A stretch of 64,000 nt of DNA from Streptomyces armeniacus (GCF_003355155.1 NZ_CP031320.1:248001-312000); one strand, 5' to 3'. Shown: positions 6,675 to 15,855, counted from the first letter of the stretch. The notes: a model not told the origin generated them from the sequence alone. Program-made: numbers and translations.

Positions 6675-8999
6675 ATGACCACCACGGCGCCGCACGAGAC
6701 GGGCCGGACGGGCGGTACGGGCGAGTCCGCCCCTGCCGGCGGGACCAGCGCGACCGAGCTCGCCATCGGCGGGATGACGTGCGCCTCGTGCGCGGCCCGT
6801 ATCGAGAAGAAGCTCAACCGGATGGCGGGCGTCGAGGCCACCGTCAACTACGCCACCGAGAAGGCGAAGGTCACCTACGCCGGCGACGTCGACGTGGCCG
6901 ACCTGATCGCCACCGTCGAGGCGACCGGCTACACCGCGACGCCGCCCGCCCCCGCCCGTACGGCCGGCTCGGCCTCGGGCGCGGGTACGGGCGCCGGCAC
7001 CGCCGGTGAGAGCGCCGCACCGGACGAGCTGCTGCCCCTGCGGCAGCGGCTGATCACCGCGGTGCTGCTGGCGGTGCCGGTGATCACGCTGGCCATGGTG
7101 CCGTCCTGGCAGTTCGAGTACTGGCAGTGGCTCTCGCTGACGCTCACCGCGCCGGTCGTCACGTACGCCGCCTGGCCGTTCCACCGCGCCGCGTTCACCA
7201 ACGCCCGGCACGGCGCGGCCACCATGGACACCCTCATCTCGGTCGGTGTCTCCGCCGCGTTCCTGTGGTCGGTGTGGGCGCTGTTCTTCGGCACGGCCGG
7301 GACACCGGGCATGACGCACGGCTTCGAGTTCACGATCGCCCGCAGCGACGGCGCCGGGAACATCTACCTCGAGGCCGCCGCCGGAGTCACCGCCTTCATC
7401 CTCGCCGGGCGCTTCTTCGAGGCCCGCTCCAAGCGGCAGGCGGGCGCCGCCCTGCGCGCGCTGATGGAGCTCGGGGCCAAGGAGGTCACCGTGCTGCGCG
7501 ACGGCCGCGAGGAGCTGATCCCCACCGCCGAACTCGCCGTCGGCGACCGCTTCCTGGTGCGCCCCGGCGAGAAGATCGCCACCGACGGCCTGGTGGTGGA
7601 GGGCAGTTCGGCCGTCGACGCCTCGATGCTCACGGGCGAGTCCGTGCCCGTCGAGGTGGTGCCGGGCACGGCCGTCACCGGCGCGACGCTGAACGTCGGC
7701 GGCCGGTTCGTCGCCGAGGCCACCCGCGTCGGCGCCGACACGCAGCTGTCCCGGATGGCGCGGCTGGTCGAGGACGCGCAGAACGGCAAGGCAGCGGCGC
7801 AGCGGCTGGCGGACCGGATCTCCGCCGTTTTCGTGCCGGTCGTCATCGCTCTGGCGCTGGGCACCCTCGGCTTCTGGCTCGGCAACGGCGCGGGCCTCAC
7901 CGCCGCGTTCACCGCGGCCGTCGCCGTGCTGATCATCGCCTGCCCCTGCGCCCTCGGGCTGGCCACCCCCACCGCGCTGATGGCGGGTACGGGACGCGGC
8001 GCGCAGCTCGGCATCCTCATCAAGGGCCCCGAGGTGCTGGAGACCACCCGGCGGGTCGACACCGTCGTACTGGACAAGACCGGCACCGTCACCACCGGCA
8101 GCATGACCCTGCTGGAGATCCGTACGGCCGCCGGCGCTTCCGAGGACGAAGTGCTGCGGCTGGCAGGCGCGCTGGAGCACGCGTCCGAGCACCCGATCGC
8201 CCGCGCGGTGGCGAGCGGCGCGGCGGACCGGCTGGGCGAGCTGCCCGTACCGGAGGACTTCGCCAACGTCCCGGGGCTCGGCGTCCAGGGCGTCGTCGAC
8301 GGCCACGCCGTCCTCGTCGGCCGCCCCGCGCTGCTCGCCGAATGGGCGATCGAACTGCCCGCGGACCTCGCCCGCGCCCGTACTGAGGCGGAGGCGGCCG
8401 GCCGTACGGTCATCGCCGTCGCCTGGGACGGCGAGGCGCGCGCCGTCCTCGAGATCGCCGACGCGGTGAAGGACACGAGCCGTGAGGCGGTCGCGCGGCT
8501 GCGCGCGCTGGGCCTCACGCCCATCCTGCTGACCGGCGACAACAAGGCCGTCGCGGCGACCGTCGCCGCCGAGGTGGGCATCGACGAGGTGATCGCCGAG
8601 GTCATGCCGGAGGACAAGGTCGACGTCGTCAAGCGGCTGCAGGGCGAGGGCCGCCGGGTCGCGATGGTCGGCGACGGCGTGAACGACGCCGCCGCCCTCG
8701 CCCAGGCCGAGCTGGGGCTGGCCATGGGCACCGGCACGGACGCCGCCATCGAGGCGGGCGACCTCACCCTCGTACGCGGCGACCTGCGCGTGGCCGCCGA
8801 CGCGATCCGGCTGTCGCGGCGGACGCTCGGTACCATCCGGTCCAACCTGTTCTGGGCCTTCGCGTACAACGTGGCCGCGCTGCCACTGGCGGCGGCCGGG
8901 CTGCTGAACCCGATGATCGCCGGGGCCGCGATGGCCTTCTCGTCGGTGTTCGTGGTGGGCAACAGCCTGCGGCTGCGCGGGTTCAGGGCCGCGGGTTAA
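6675..8999 (+). CDS. copA: Copper-exporting P1B-type ATPase
   Basis: This 774-residue protein has all marks of CopA. There is one N-terminal HMA domain with GMTCASC (Cys36, Cys39), then eight predicted membrane helices. The sixth carries the ion-selective motif CPC in [11 protein letters not shown]. The phosphorylation motif is DKTGT, with the nucleotide-binding SEHPIARA His-Pro and the GDGVND hinge. It pumps Cu(I) out of the cytoplasm at the expense of ATP. It is translated from an ATG after a GAGGAACCTGGGAGC region and ends with a hairpin terminator. Cotranscription with copZ under CsoR control is inferred from spacing and the upstream operator. Confidence 0.96.
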   Translation: MTTTAPHETGRTGGTGESAPAGGTSATELAIGGMTCASCAARIEKKLNRMAGVEATVNYATEKAKVTYAGDVDVADLIATVEATGYTATPPAPARTAGSASGAGTGAGTAGESAAPDELLPLRQRLITAVLLAVPVITLAMVPSWQFEYWQWLSLTLTAPVVTYAAWPFHRAAFTNARHGAATMDTLISVGVSAAFLWSVWALFFGTAGTPGMTHGFEFTIARSDGAGNIYLEAAAGVTAFILAGRFFEARSKRQAGAALRALMELGAKEVTVLRDGREELIPTAELAVGDRFLVRPGEKIATDGLVVEGSSAVDASMLTGESVPVEVVPGTAVTGATLNVGGRFVAEATRVGADTQLSRMARLVEDAQNGKAAAQRLADRISAVFVPVVIALALGTLGFWLGNGAGLTAAFTAAVAVLIIACPCALGLATPTALMAGTGRGAQLGILIKGPEVLETTRRVDTVVLDKTGTVTTGSMTLLEIRTAAGASEDEVLRLAGALEHASEHPIARAVASGAADRLGELPVPEDFANVPGLGVQGVVDGHAVLVGRPALLAEWAIELPADLARARTEAEAAGRTVIAVAWDGEARAVLEIADAVKDTSREAVARLRALGLTPILLTGDNKAVAATVAAEVGIDEVIAEVMPEDKVDVVKRLQGEGRRVAMVGDGVNDAAALAQAELGLAMGTGTDAAIEAGDLTLVRGDLRVAADAIRLSRRTLGTIRSNLFWAFAYNVAALPLAAAGLLNPMIAGAAMAFSSVFVVGNSLRLRGFRAAG

Positions 9000-9028
9000 C
9001 CCCCGTACGGTGCGCGGCAAACCCGAGG

Positions 9029-9056
9029 GGTGTGGTGCACATAGGTGCACCACACC
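9029..9056 (+). terminator. Hairpin terminator after copA
   Basis: GGTGTGGTGCAC and its exact complement form a 12-bp stem around the four-base loop ATAG, starting 30 bp after the copA stop. It separates the copper operon from the ABC ATPase gene. Confidence 0.82.
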
Positions 9057-9148
9057 TTCGCCACGTAGAGCCATCGTGCCGGCCCCGCGCACTGCGTAGC
9101 TTCTTCTTCAGAGGGCGCAACCCGGCGCCGCGAAGGGGAGTGAAGACG

Positions 9149-9958
9149 ATGTTCCGCCACCACGACACCGCCCCGGACACGATTACCGAAGCTCTTCGGA
9201 TGGTCTCCGTGCGCAAGGCATACGGCCACCCCGAGGGCGAGGTCACCGCACTGGACCGGGTGTCCCTCAGCCTGCCGGCCGGTTCCTTCACCGCGGTGAT
9301 GGGCCCCTCCGGCTCCGGCAAGAGCACGCTGATCGAGTGCGCGGCCGGGCTGGACACCCCGGACACCGGTGTGGTCGTCGTGGACGGCGCCCAGGTGGCG
9401 GGTCGCGGCGAGGAGGAGCTGGCGAAGTTCCGCCGGCAGCGGATCGGCTCCATCTTCCAGCAGTTCGACCTGGTGGAGACGGAGACCGTGCTGGCGAACG
9501 TCACGCTCCCGCTGCGGACGGCGGGCAAGCGGGTCGACACCTCGTACGCCGAGCACATCGCGACCCAGGCCGGCCTGGGCGGCCGGCTGCACCACCTCCT
9601 GGCGGAGCTGTCCGACAGCGAGCGGCAGCGGGTCGCCATCGCACGCGCCCTGGTCGCCAACCCCAGCGTGATCTTCGGCGACGAGCCGACCGGCGGCCTC
9701 GACCCCGACAGCGCGCGGAACGTACTGGAGCTGCTCAGCCACTCCGTGCGCCAGTTCGGCCAGTCGGTGGTGCTGGCGACGCACGACCCGGTGGCGGCCT
9801 CGTACGCCGACTCGGTGGTCTTCATGGCGGACGGCAAGCTGGCCGGCTGCCTCCACCAGCCGACCCCCGCGGCGGTGGCGGAGCAGATGGCGTACCTCGG
9901 CGACCTCTCGCTGATCATGGACGCGCGCAGCCGGGACCGCGCGCTCGTGAGCGTGTGA
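9149..9958 (+). CDS. Orphan MacB/LolD-type ABC ATPase
   Basis: The 269-residue protein contains Walker [10 protein letters not shown], a Q-loop in IFQQFDL, Walker B VIFGDEP with the D-loop GGLD, and the H-loop ATHD. The layout is that of MacB/LolD/FtsE ATPases. The ABC signature, normally LSGGQ, reads LSDSE. It keeps the following [10 protein letters not shown] helix, so ATP sandwich formation may be altered. No permease gene is adjacent: the upstream neighbour is copA and the downstream one is an exported SH3 protein. The partner must be encoded elsewhere or the protein may act without one. The start is the ATG 8 bp after GGGGAG; a GTG nine bases earlier overlaps that site. Confidence 0.88.
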   Translation: MFRHHDTAPDTITEALRMVSVRKAYGHPEGEVTALDRVSLSLPAGSFTAVMGPSGSGKSTLIECAAGLDTPDTGVVVVDGAQVAGRGEEELAKFRRQRIGSIFQQFDLVETETVLANVTLPLRTAGKRVDTSYAEHIATQAGLGGRLHHLLAELSDSERQRVAIARALVANPSVIFGDEPTGGLDPDSARNVLELLSHSVRQFGQSVVLATHDPVAASYADSVVFMADGKLAGCLHQPTPAAVAEQMAYLGDLSLIMDARSRDRALVSV

Positions 9959-10012
9959 TCCGGAGCGCCGCTGCGGGTGCGACGCATCCAGGGGACAGCG
10001 GAGGGCGACAAG

Positions 10013-10041
10013 TTGCGGGCACAAACTAGGACATTTAGCGT
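10013..10041 (+). promoter_or_regulatory. Promoter of the SH3-protein gene
   Basis: TTGCGG (10013-10018) and TAGCGT (10036-10041) are separated by 17 bp, a plausible housekeeping-sigma promoter. It would give a leader of roughly 90 bases before the GTG start. Confidence 0.5.
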
Positions 10042-10140
10042 GATGCCTGCATGAAGTAACCGGTTCCTCACGGACCGTACTCCTCGCCCTTCCCAGGACC
10101 CCCGCCCCGGGGTCCGCTCCCCCTCCGTAGGAGGCAGAAA

Positions 10141-10548
10141 GTGCTTGACACCAAGTTCAGCAAAGTCGCCCTGTGCGCGGCGGGCGGTGCCGTAGCCGCC
10201 ATGACCGCGGCCGGGCCCGCGATGGCCACGAACTCCGTCCCGACGGCGCCCCCCGCCACCTCGCACAGCACCGAGCAGCTGCCGAAGCTCGGCGGCAGCG
10301 GCAAGGTCTACTGGGGCAAGGTCATCGCCCGCACCGGTCTCAAGATCCGCTCCGGCCCGAGCCAGAGCTACCGCGTGATCGGCGTCCTGCACTACGGCCA
10401 GACGGTCAAGATCAAGTGCAAGGTCAACGGCCAGTGGATCAACGGCAACCCCCGCTGGTACAAGCTGGCCGACGGCCGCTGGGCCTGGGCCTCCGCCCGC
10501 TACATCAAGAACATCGGTGCCGCCCCCGAGTGGTGCCGCTACCGCTGA
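10141..10548 (+). CDS. Secreted bacterial SH3-domain protein
   Basis: The 135-residue protein starts at a GTG after GGAGG. It has a signal peptide (hydrophobic core AALCAAGGAVAAMTAAG-like region, cleavage after AMA near residue 30). A short linker is followed by an SH3-like fold: GLKIRSGPSQSYRVIGVL, GQTVKIKCKVNGQWING, and a final WAWASARYIKN. Bacterial SH3 domains bind peptidoglycan or peptides. With nothing else in the protein it may be a small cell-wall ligand or a cargo-like exported factor. Two cysteines (IKCKV and EWCRY) could form a disulfide. It is monocistronic, between a promoter and a strong terminator. Confidence 0.85.
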   Translation: MLDTKFSKVALCAAGGAVAAMTAAGPAMATNSVPTAPPATSHSTEQLPKLGGSGKVYWGKVIARTGLKIRSGPSQSYRVIGVLHYGQTVKIKCKVNGQWINGNPRWYKLADGRWAWASARYIKNIGAAPEWCRYR

Positions 10549-10601
10549 CCCCCAGACGTGTGACCGGCCGGACCATCCCCCTCCCGGCGCGGGAACACAC
10601 T

Positions 10602-10642
10602 CACCGTGCCCCCAGCTGCCCGAGCGGCCTGGGGGCACGGTG
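10602..10642 (+). terminator. Hairpin terminator after the SH3-protein gene
   Basis: CACCGTGCCCCCAG and its exact complement form a 14-bp stem with a 13-base loop, about 54 bp past the stop codon. Confidence 0.82.
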
Positions 10643-10830
10643 CTGTGCGCATCCGGGGACCCGCGGGATCCCGCCGGTCCGGGCACCGCGTACGGGAGTT
10701 ACCACCGCGTCGACAAGTCCTGCGCGAGGGATTGACGTCCTTGCTGACGCGCAGTCTCATAAGAGGCGACAAGAGTGGTGACCGCCGGTAACACCCGGAT
10801 GACGACTCCCGCAGCGAGGTGTCCGCAGCG

Positions 10831-11760
10831 ATGACGACCATGACCGAGAACGAGGTCCTCCGGGACGCACTCGGCCTGCTCAAGGACCGGGAACAGGTGG
10901 CCGAACGCCTCCTCGACTCCTCCCGCAAGCACTCCTTCGACCCCGACACCGAGCTCGACTGGGACGCCCCCTTCGAGGACGGCAAGTGGTTCTGGCCGCC
11001 GGAGCTCGTCTCGCTCTACGACACCCCGATGTGGCGGCGCATGCCGGAGGAGCAGCGGCTGGACCTGGCCCGGCACGAGGCCGCCTCGCTGGCGTCGCTG
11101 GGCATCTGGTTCGAGGTCATCCTCATGCAGCTGCTCGTCCGGCACATCTACGACAAGCCGCTGACCAGCTCCCACGTGCGGTACGCGCTCACGGAGATAG
11201 CCGACGAGTGCCGCCACTCGATGATGTTCGCGCGCCTCATCACCAAGGGCGGCGCACCCGCGTACCCGGTCAGCAGGCTGCACCACAACCTGGCGCGGGT
11301 GCTCAAGACCGTGTCCACGACGCCGGGTTCGTTCACGTGCACTCTGCTGGGCGAGGAGATCCTGGACTGGATGCAGCGGCTGACGTTCCCGGACGAGCGC
11401 GTCCAGCCGCTCGTACGCGGCGTCACCCGCATCCACGTCGTCGAGGAGGCGCGGCACGTGCGGTACGCCCGCGAGGAGCTGCGCCGCCAGATGGTGAGCT
11501 GTCCGCGCTGGGAGGCCGAACTGACCCGGATCAGCTCCGGCGAGGCCGCCCGCGTCTTCTCCATCTCCTTCGTCAACCCGCAGGTCTACACGGACGTCGG
11601 GCTGGACAGGCGGGAGGCGCTCGCCCAGGTGAAGGCCAGCGGGCACCGCCGCGAGGTGATGCAGCAGGGCGCGAAGCGGCTCACCGACTTCCTCGACGAG
11701 ATCGGGGTGCTGCGGGGTGTCGGCCGCCGCATGTGGAAGAGCTCCGGCCTCCTCGCCTGA
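10831..11760 (+). CDS. AurF-like diiron oxygenase
   Basis: The protein of about 309 residues has the helical diiron pattern of the AurF (p-aminobenzoate N-oxygenase) family. Carboxylate and His ligands occur in ARHEAASL, EIADECRHSMMF, LLGEEILDW and VVEEARHVRYA. AurF oxidises arylamines to nitro compounds in antibiotic pathways. Many actinomycete genomes also carry stand-alone homologues next to TetR regulators, as here, and their substrate is unknown. No biosynthetic cluster surrounds it. The start is uncertain: GTG at 10819 overlaps the GAGGT ribosome site, and the ATG at 10831 is better placed. Cytoplasmic location is inferred from the lack of a signal. Confidence 0.85.
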   Translation: MTTMTENEVLRDALGLLKDREQVAERLLDSSRKHSFDPDTELDWDAPFEDGKWFWPPELVSLYDTPMWRRMPEEQRLDLARHEAASLASLGIWFEVILMQLLVRHIYDKPLTSSHVRYALTEIADECRHSMMFARLITKGGAPAYPVSRLHHNLARVLKTVSTTPGSFTCTLLGEEILDWMQRLTFPDERVQPLVRGVTRIHVVEEARHVRYAREELRRQMVSCPRWEAELTRISSGEAARVFSISFVNPQVYTDVGLDRREALAQVKASGHRREVMQQGAKRLTDFLDEIGVLRGVGRRMWKSSGLLA

Positions 11761-11766
11761 CGGGGA

Positions 11767-11804
11767 CGGCGTACGGGACGCGTACGAGCCGCGCCCGTAC
11801 GCCG
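11767..11804 (+). terminator. Hairpin between the diiron oxygenase and TetR genes
   Basis: CGGCGTACGGG and CCCGTACGCCG form a perfect 11-bp stem with a 16-base loop, 7 bp after the oxygenase stop. It may attenuate or end transcription before the tetR gene. Confidence 0.55.
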
Positions 11805-11854
11805 GCAGGGGCGCGCGACTCGGCGCGTGCGCCGGGGCGGATACGCTGCCCGGC

Positions 11855-12601
11855 ATGACCGTCCCGGCGTACCGAAGACTCAGTGTCGAGCAGCGCCGCA
11901 GCCAGCTGATCGACGCGGCGCTCGACCTCTTCGCGCACCGGCTGCCCGAGGAGGTCTCGCTGGACGGCGTCGCCGCCGCGGCCGGCGTCTCACGGCCGCT
12001 GGTGTACCGCTACTTCCCGGGCGGCAAGCAGCAGTTGTACGAGGCGGCGCTGCGCTCCGCGGCCGACGAGCTGGAGCGCTGCTTCGCCGAGCCGCAGACC
12101 GGGCCGCTCACCGAACGCCTCGCGCGTGCGCTGCGCCGCTACCTCCGCTTCGTCGACGAGCACGACACCGGCTTCATGGCACTGCTGCAGGGCGGCAGCG
12201 TGGTGGAGACGTCGCGTACGAACGCCATCGTGGACGAGGTGCGGCGCACCGCCGCCGACCACATCCTGGTGCACCTCGAGGCGCCGGAGCCGGGCGCGCG
12301 GCTGCGGCTCATGGTGCGGACGTGGATCACCGCGGTCGAGGGCGCCTCGCTGATCTGGCTGGACGAGGGCAAGCAGCCGCCCGTGGAGGAGTTGCACGGC
12401 TGGCTGCTGGACCACTTCGTGGCGCTGCTGACGGTCACGGCGGCGGGCGACCCGGAGACCGCCGCGGCCGCGCGCCGCGCGCTGGTGCTGGAGCGGCCGG
12501 ACGGCCCGGTGGCCGCGCTGACGCAGCGGCTGCTGCCGGTCGTGGCGGACGCGGCGCATCTGGCGCTGCCGCCGGAGAGCCCGGAGAGCCCGGAGAGCTG
12601 A
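11855..12601 (+). CDS. TetR-family transcriptional regulator
   Basis: This 248-residue protein has a classic N-terminal TetR HTH: RRSQLIDAALDLFA, then VSLDGVAAAAGVSRPLVYRYF as the recognition helix. A ligand-binding helical domain of AcrR-like length follows. The C-terminus ends in three PES repeats caused by a 9-bp tandem duplication. It lies 94 bp after the AurF-like gene in the same direction, an arrangement seen repeatedly in actinomycetes. It may respond to a lipid or aromatic ligand and control the oxygenase. The ATG chosen is where the family begins; longer in-frame extensions upstream lack family resemblance. Confidence 0.87.
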   Translation: MTVPAYRRLSVEQRRSQLIDAALDLFAHRLPEEVSLDGVAAAAGVSRPLVYRYFPGGKQQLYEAALRSAADELERCFAEPQTGPLTERLARALRRYLRFVDEHDTGFMALLQGGSVVETSRTNAIVDEVRRTAADHILVHLEAPEPGARLRLMVRTWITAVEGASLIWLDEGKQPPVEELHGWLLDHFVALLTVTAAGDPETAAAARRALVLERPDGPVAALTQRLLPVVADAAHLALPPESPESPES

Positions 12602-12689
12602 GCCCCCGAGGGGATCGTGCCCGAGGGGACCGCGAGCGCCGTGCCCAGGTGACTTAAACTCCCCTTCAACCGCACGCTACGGTGGACAC

Positions 12690-13169
12690 ATGTCGACGAC
12701 TCACCTGTCCTGGGACGCCAAGGAAGCCACCGTCGGCGAGCTCGCCGAACGCGCCGGGGTCGCCACGTCCGCCCTCCGCTTCTACGAGCGCGAGGGCCTC
12801 ATCCGCAGCAGGCGCACCAGCGGCAACCAGCGCCGCTACAGCCGGGACACGCTGCGCCGAGTCGCCTTCATCCGGGCCTCGCAACGCCTCGGCATTCCGC
12901 TCGCGTCCATCCGCGAGGTGCTGTCGCTGCTCCCCGACAACCGCACGCCCACGCGCGAGGACTGGGCCCGGGTGTCCGAGTGCTGGCGGAGCGATCTGGA
13001 CCAGCGGATCACGCTGATGCAGCAGCTCCGGGACAACCTCACGGACTGCATCGGCTGCGGCTGCCTGTCCATCGACGTCTGCGTGCTCGCCAACCCGTAC
13101 GACCAGCTCGGCGACGAGGGCCCCGGCGCCCGCCGGCTGGCCCAGCCCTGCACGCCGCACGGGGAGTGA
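12690..13169 (+). CDS. soxR: SoxR, redox-sensitive MerR-family regulator
   Basis: The 159-residue protein has a MerR HTH ([25 protein letters not shown] would span residues 14-38), a dimerisation helix, and a C-terminal [2Fe-2S] site. The cluster cysteines are in [12 protein letters not shown], the CX2CXCX5C spacing that defines SoxR. In streptomycetes SoxR senses redox-active secondary metabolites such as actinorhodin through oxidation of the cluster. It activates a few oxidoreductase and export genes rather than a superoxide regulon. Its usual targets are not adjacent: the next gene, 4 bp on, is a small hypothetical protein likely cotranscribed. No SoxR box was recognised nearby. Confidence 0.95.
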   Translation: MSTTHLSWDAKEATVGELAERAGVATSALRFYEREGLIRSRRTSGNQRRYSRDTLRRVAFIRASQRLGIPLASIREVLSLLPDNRTPTREDWARVSECWRSDLDQRITLMQQLRDNLTDCIGCGCLSIDVCVLANPYDQLGDEGPGARRLAQPCTPHGE

Positions 13170-13173
13170 CGGC

Positions 13174-13509
13174 GTGCGGAGCGAGGACACCGAGTTCACC
13201 GGCGGACCGCTGGACGGCCGGGTGCTTCCCGTGCTGCTCGGCCCGACCGGCCGCCCCCCGGCGTCGTACGAGGTGCCGGTGCCGGACGCGGACGGCGGGC
13301 CCGAGGTCGTCCACGTGTACCGGCTGGAGCCCGCCGCGGTGACGCCGCGGCTGCGGCTGCCGCGCGGCTGGCGTTACGTGTACGAGCCGGACGCGGAGGC
13401 CGCCGACAAGGGCCCCAAGTGGCCCTGGCGGCGGCGCGGTTCACGACCACTGCGGACCGGCGTGACCGCGCCGGAGACCGATCGGAACAGTTCTGGTACG
13501 GACCATTGA
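13174..13509 (+). CDS. Small conserved hypothetical protein
   Basis: The 111-residue protein starts at a GTG four bases after the soxR stop, so translation is probably coupled to soxR. The N-terminal part has [13 protein letters not shown] and later VHVYRLE and WRYVYEPD. This pattern of small hypothetical proteins often found in actinomycetes and their phages consists of beta strands with no catalytic motif. The Arg/Trp-rich tail is poorly conserved-looking. Function is unknown. Its stop codon overlaps the -35 box of the chitinase promoter. Confidence 0.6.
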   Translation: MRSEDTEFTGGPLDGRVLPVLLGPTGRPPASYEVPVPDADGGPEVVHVYRLEPAAVTPRLRLPRGWRYVYEPDAEAADKGPKWPWRRRGSRPLRTGVTAPETDRNSSGTDH

Positions 13510-13534
13510 CAACACTGGTCTAGTCCTGTTTGCT
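13506..13534 (+). promoter_or_regulatory. Chitinase promoter with DasR-type site
   Basis: TTGACA (13506-13511) is a perfect -35 box. Between it and a weak -10 (TTTGCT, 13529-13534) lies ACTGGTCTAGTCCTGT (13514-13529), 14 of 16 positions matching the DasR responsive element ACTGGTCTAGACCACT. DasR is the GntR-type repressor released by glucosamine-6-phosphate and controls chitin use in Streptomyces. Confidence 0.75.
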
Positions 13535-13661
13535 CCCTGACCAGGGGCGCCGCCCGGGATGCCTCCCGCTGTCGTATGACTTCCGGGCGGCGCACCCACC
13601 AGTTCGGCCGTACGTACGTCCGCATCCGCGCGTCCGCCGTCGACTCAGGGAGCGTCCCCCC

Positions 13662-14843
13662 ATGCGCCACCGCCGCCGCCCCAAGGCCCCCCGCACCCGC
13701 GCGCTCACCGCCGTCCTCGCCGGAATCCTCGGCGCGGGACTGCTCATCACCGGCGCACACGCCGGACCGTCCGGCGACTCCGGCGAGACGGCCGGCGCCG
13801 ACCGGCCGCGCGGCACCTCCGCCGCGCTCCCCGAGCACGCCCTCGTCGGCTATCTGCACACCACCTTCGCCAACGGCTCCGGCTACACGCCGCTCTCCGA
13901 GGTGCCCGACAGCTGGGACGTCATCCAACTCGCCTTCGGCGAGCCCACGTCCACCACCTCCGGCGACATCCGCTTCGAGCTGTGCCCGCAGAGCGAGTGC
14001 CCGAACGTGGAGACGGAGGAGGAGTTCAAGGCCGCGGTCCAGGAGAAGCAGGCCGCCGGCAAGCAGGTGCTGCTCTCCATCGGCGGCCAGAACGGCCAGG
14101 TGCAGCTGAAGACGGCCGCCGCGCGCGACAAGTTCGTGGAGTCGGTGAGCGGGATCATCGACCGGTACGGACTGGACGGCCTGGACATCGACTTCGAGGG
14201 CCACTCCCTGTCGCTGGACGCCGGCGACTCGGACTTCCGCTCGCCGAAGACCCCGGTGATCGTGAACCTGATCGACGCGCTGAAGACGCTCAAGGGCAAG
14301 TACGGCGAGGACTTCGCGCTCACCATGGCGCCCGAGACGTTCTTCGTGCAGCTCGGCTACCAGTTCTACGGCCCCGGCCCGAACGGCGCGCAGGACCCGC
14401 GCTCCGGCGCGTACCTGCCCGTCATCCACGCCCTGCGCGACGACCTGACGCTGCTGCACGTACAGGACTACAACTCGGGCCCGATCATGGGCCTCGACGA
14501 CCAGTACCACACCATGGGCACCGCCGACTTCCACATCGCGATGACCGACATGCTGCTCACCGGCTTCCCGGTGGCCGGCGACGAGAGCCGCGTCTTCCCG
14601 CCGCTCGACCCCGGGCAGGTCGCCATCGGGCTGCCGGCCTCGGCGCAGGCGGGCAACGGGCACACCACCCCGTCCGAGGTGACCAAGGCGCTCGACTGCC
14701 TGCACGACGGCACCGGCTGCGGTCCGTACCAGCCGCACGGGAGCTGGCCGGATATGCGCGGATTGATGACCTGGTCGATCAATTGGGACCGGTTCGCAGG
14801 GTGGGAGTTTATGAAGAACTTCGACAGTTATTACGGGGCCTGA
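13662..14843 (+). CDS. Secreted GH18 chitinase
   Basis: The 393-residue protein has an Arg-rich N-terminus, hydrophobic core and AHA cleavage region (residues 1-34), then a single GH18 barrel. The family signature is DGLDIDFEG, in which Glu179 is the proton donor. VLLSIGGQ, LTMAPETFF, VQDYN and the closing MTWSINWD are the other barrel strands and match bacterial ChiD/ChiC-like chitinases. It cleaves chitin outside the cell. No chitin-binding or FnIII module is attached, unlike several streptomycete chitinases. The ATG was preferred over upstream in-frame starts because it begins the signal peptide. A DasR-like operator precedes it. Confidence 0.93.
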   Translation: MRHRRRPKAPRTRALTAVLAGILGAGLLITGAHAGPSGDSGETAGADRPRGTSAALPEHALVGYLHTTFANGSGYTPLSEVPDSWDVIQLAFGEPTSTTSGDIRFELCPQSECPNVETEEEFKAAVQEKQAAGKQVLLSIGGQNGQVQLKTAAARDKFVESVSGIIDRYGLDGLDIDFEGHSLSLDAGDSDFRSPKTPVIVNLIDALKTLKGKYGEDFALTMAPETFFVQLGYQFYGPGPNGAQDPRSGAYLPVIHALRDDLTLLHVQDYNSGPIMGLDDQYHTMGTADFHIAMTDMLLTGFPVAGDESRVFPPLDPGQVAIGLPASAQAGNGHTTPSEVTKALDCLHDGTGCGPYQPHGSWPDMRGLMTWSINWDRFAGWEFMKNFDSYYGA

Positions 14844-14850
14844 CCGTCTG

Positions 14851-14866
14851 AGGCCCATCTGGGCCT
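14851..14866 (+). terminator. Small hairpin after the chitinase gene
   Basis: AGGCCC-ATCT-GGGCCT is a 6-bp hairpin 8 bp after the chitinase stop. It is immediately followed by TAGTCT, a possible -10 box for the first kinase-like gene. The role is uncertain. Confidence 0.3.
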
Positions 14867-14878
14867 AGTCTGCGCACC

Positions 14879-15754
14879 GTGTTCGAAGGGATGGCTCGCC
14901 TCGGCAGTGCCGACCCCCGCCAGCTCGGCCCGTACCGGCTGCACGGGGTCCTCGGCAACGGCGCCCTCGGCACGGTGTACCTCGGGCGCGGCAGTCCGCG
15001 GCGCGGCGGCCGCAAGCGCGCCGCCGCGGTCCGCGCGATGCGCCCGGAGCTGCTGCGCGACCGTACGCTGCGGGCGCGGCTGCGCCACGTGACGCAGACC
15101 GTCGCGAACGAGGTGGACAGCCCGTACGTCGCCGGCGCGCTGGACTGCGAGCTGGACAGCGAACACCCCTGGCTGGCCGCCGAGTTCGTGCCGGGTCCCG
15201 CGCTGGCGACGCTGGTCGCGCGGTACGGGCCGCTGGACGAGGACGGCGTACGCGCGCTGGGCGGCGCCCTGTGCCGCGCCCTCGCGGCGCTGCACGCCGC
15301 CCGCATCCCGCACCGCGACCTGCGCGCGGCCAACGTCCTGCTGACCGCCGGGACTCCGCGCGTCGTCGACTACGGCCTCGGGCCGGGCCGTACGGACCTC
15401 GGCGCCGACGACGAGACCGCCGCCGACCCGGCCGCCGACGTCTTCGAGCTGGGGGCGCTGCTCTGCTACGCCGCCAGCGCGCACCTCCCGTTCACCGGCA
15501 GCCTGCTGCCGGCGGCGCGGGAGGACCCGGACCTGACGGGCGTGCCGGACGGACTGCATCCGGCGCTGCTCGCGTGCCTGCACAAGACGCCGGAGTCGCG
15601 GCCGTCGCCCGGACAGCTCGCGCGCGCCCTCGACTTGGCGGACCTGGCGGAGCAGCCCGCGGCGGACTGGCTGCCGGAGTCGTACGTGCACGAGATTGAC
15701 ATGTCCAGGAAAGACGCGCGACAGCTGCTGGGCCGCCACCTCTTCGGCCGCTGA
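14879..15754 (+). CDS. Degenerate Ser/Thr kinase domain protein (kinase array, gene 1)
   Basis: The protein of 291 residues is a kinase domain alone, without membrane segment or sensor. The glycine loop is LGNGALGTVY. The ATP-binding Lys of VAVK is replaced by Arg52 (AAAVRAMR). HRDLRAANVLL keeps the catalytic Asp147 and Asn152 but not the Lys that normally follows. DFG is DYG (Asp164). Loss of the VAVK Lys normally abolishes or strongly lowers kinase activity, so this is probably a pseudokinase or a weak kinase. The GTG start is tentative; an ATG at 14891 is possible. It heads four same-strand homologues, about 100 bp before gene 2. Confidence 0.8.
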   Translation: MFEGMARLGSADPRQLGPYRLHGVLGNGALGTVYLGRGSPRRGGRKRAAAVRAMRPELLRDRTLRARLRHVTQTVANEVDSPYVAGALDCELDSEHPWLAAEFVPGPALATLVARYGPLDEDGVRALGGALCRALAALHAARIPHRDLRAANVLLTAGTPRVVDYGLGPGRTDLGADDETAADPAADVFELGALLCYAASAHLPFTGSLLPAAREDPDLTGVPDGLHPALLACLHKTPESRPSPGQLARALDLADLAEQPAADWLPESYVHEIDMSRKDARQLLGRHLFGR

Positions 15755-15795
15755 GCCCTCTGCCGCTGAGCCCTCTGCCGCTGAGCCCTCTGCCG
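15751..15795 (+). repeat. 15-bp tandem repeat, three copies
   Basis: Three perfect copies of CTGAGCCCTCTGCCG follow one another. The first contains the stop codon of kinase gene 1, so the repeat is a duplication of the gene's 3' end in the spacer before gene 2. Confidence 0.95.
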
Positions 15796-15855
15796 CGACC
15801 GTACGCCCGGCCACGCTCCGGACGGTAGGCTCCCCCGCCGGGGGACGGAACGGAG

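Noticed and set aside
10831..13169. Start of a secondary-metabolite cluster (AurF-like, TetR, SoxR)
   Set aside because: No polyketide synthase, NRPS or tailoring genes accompany them; these are stand-alone regulators and an orphan oxygenase.
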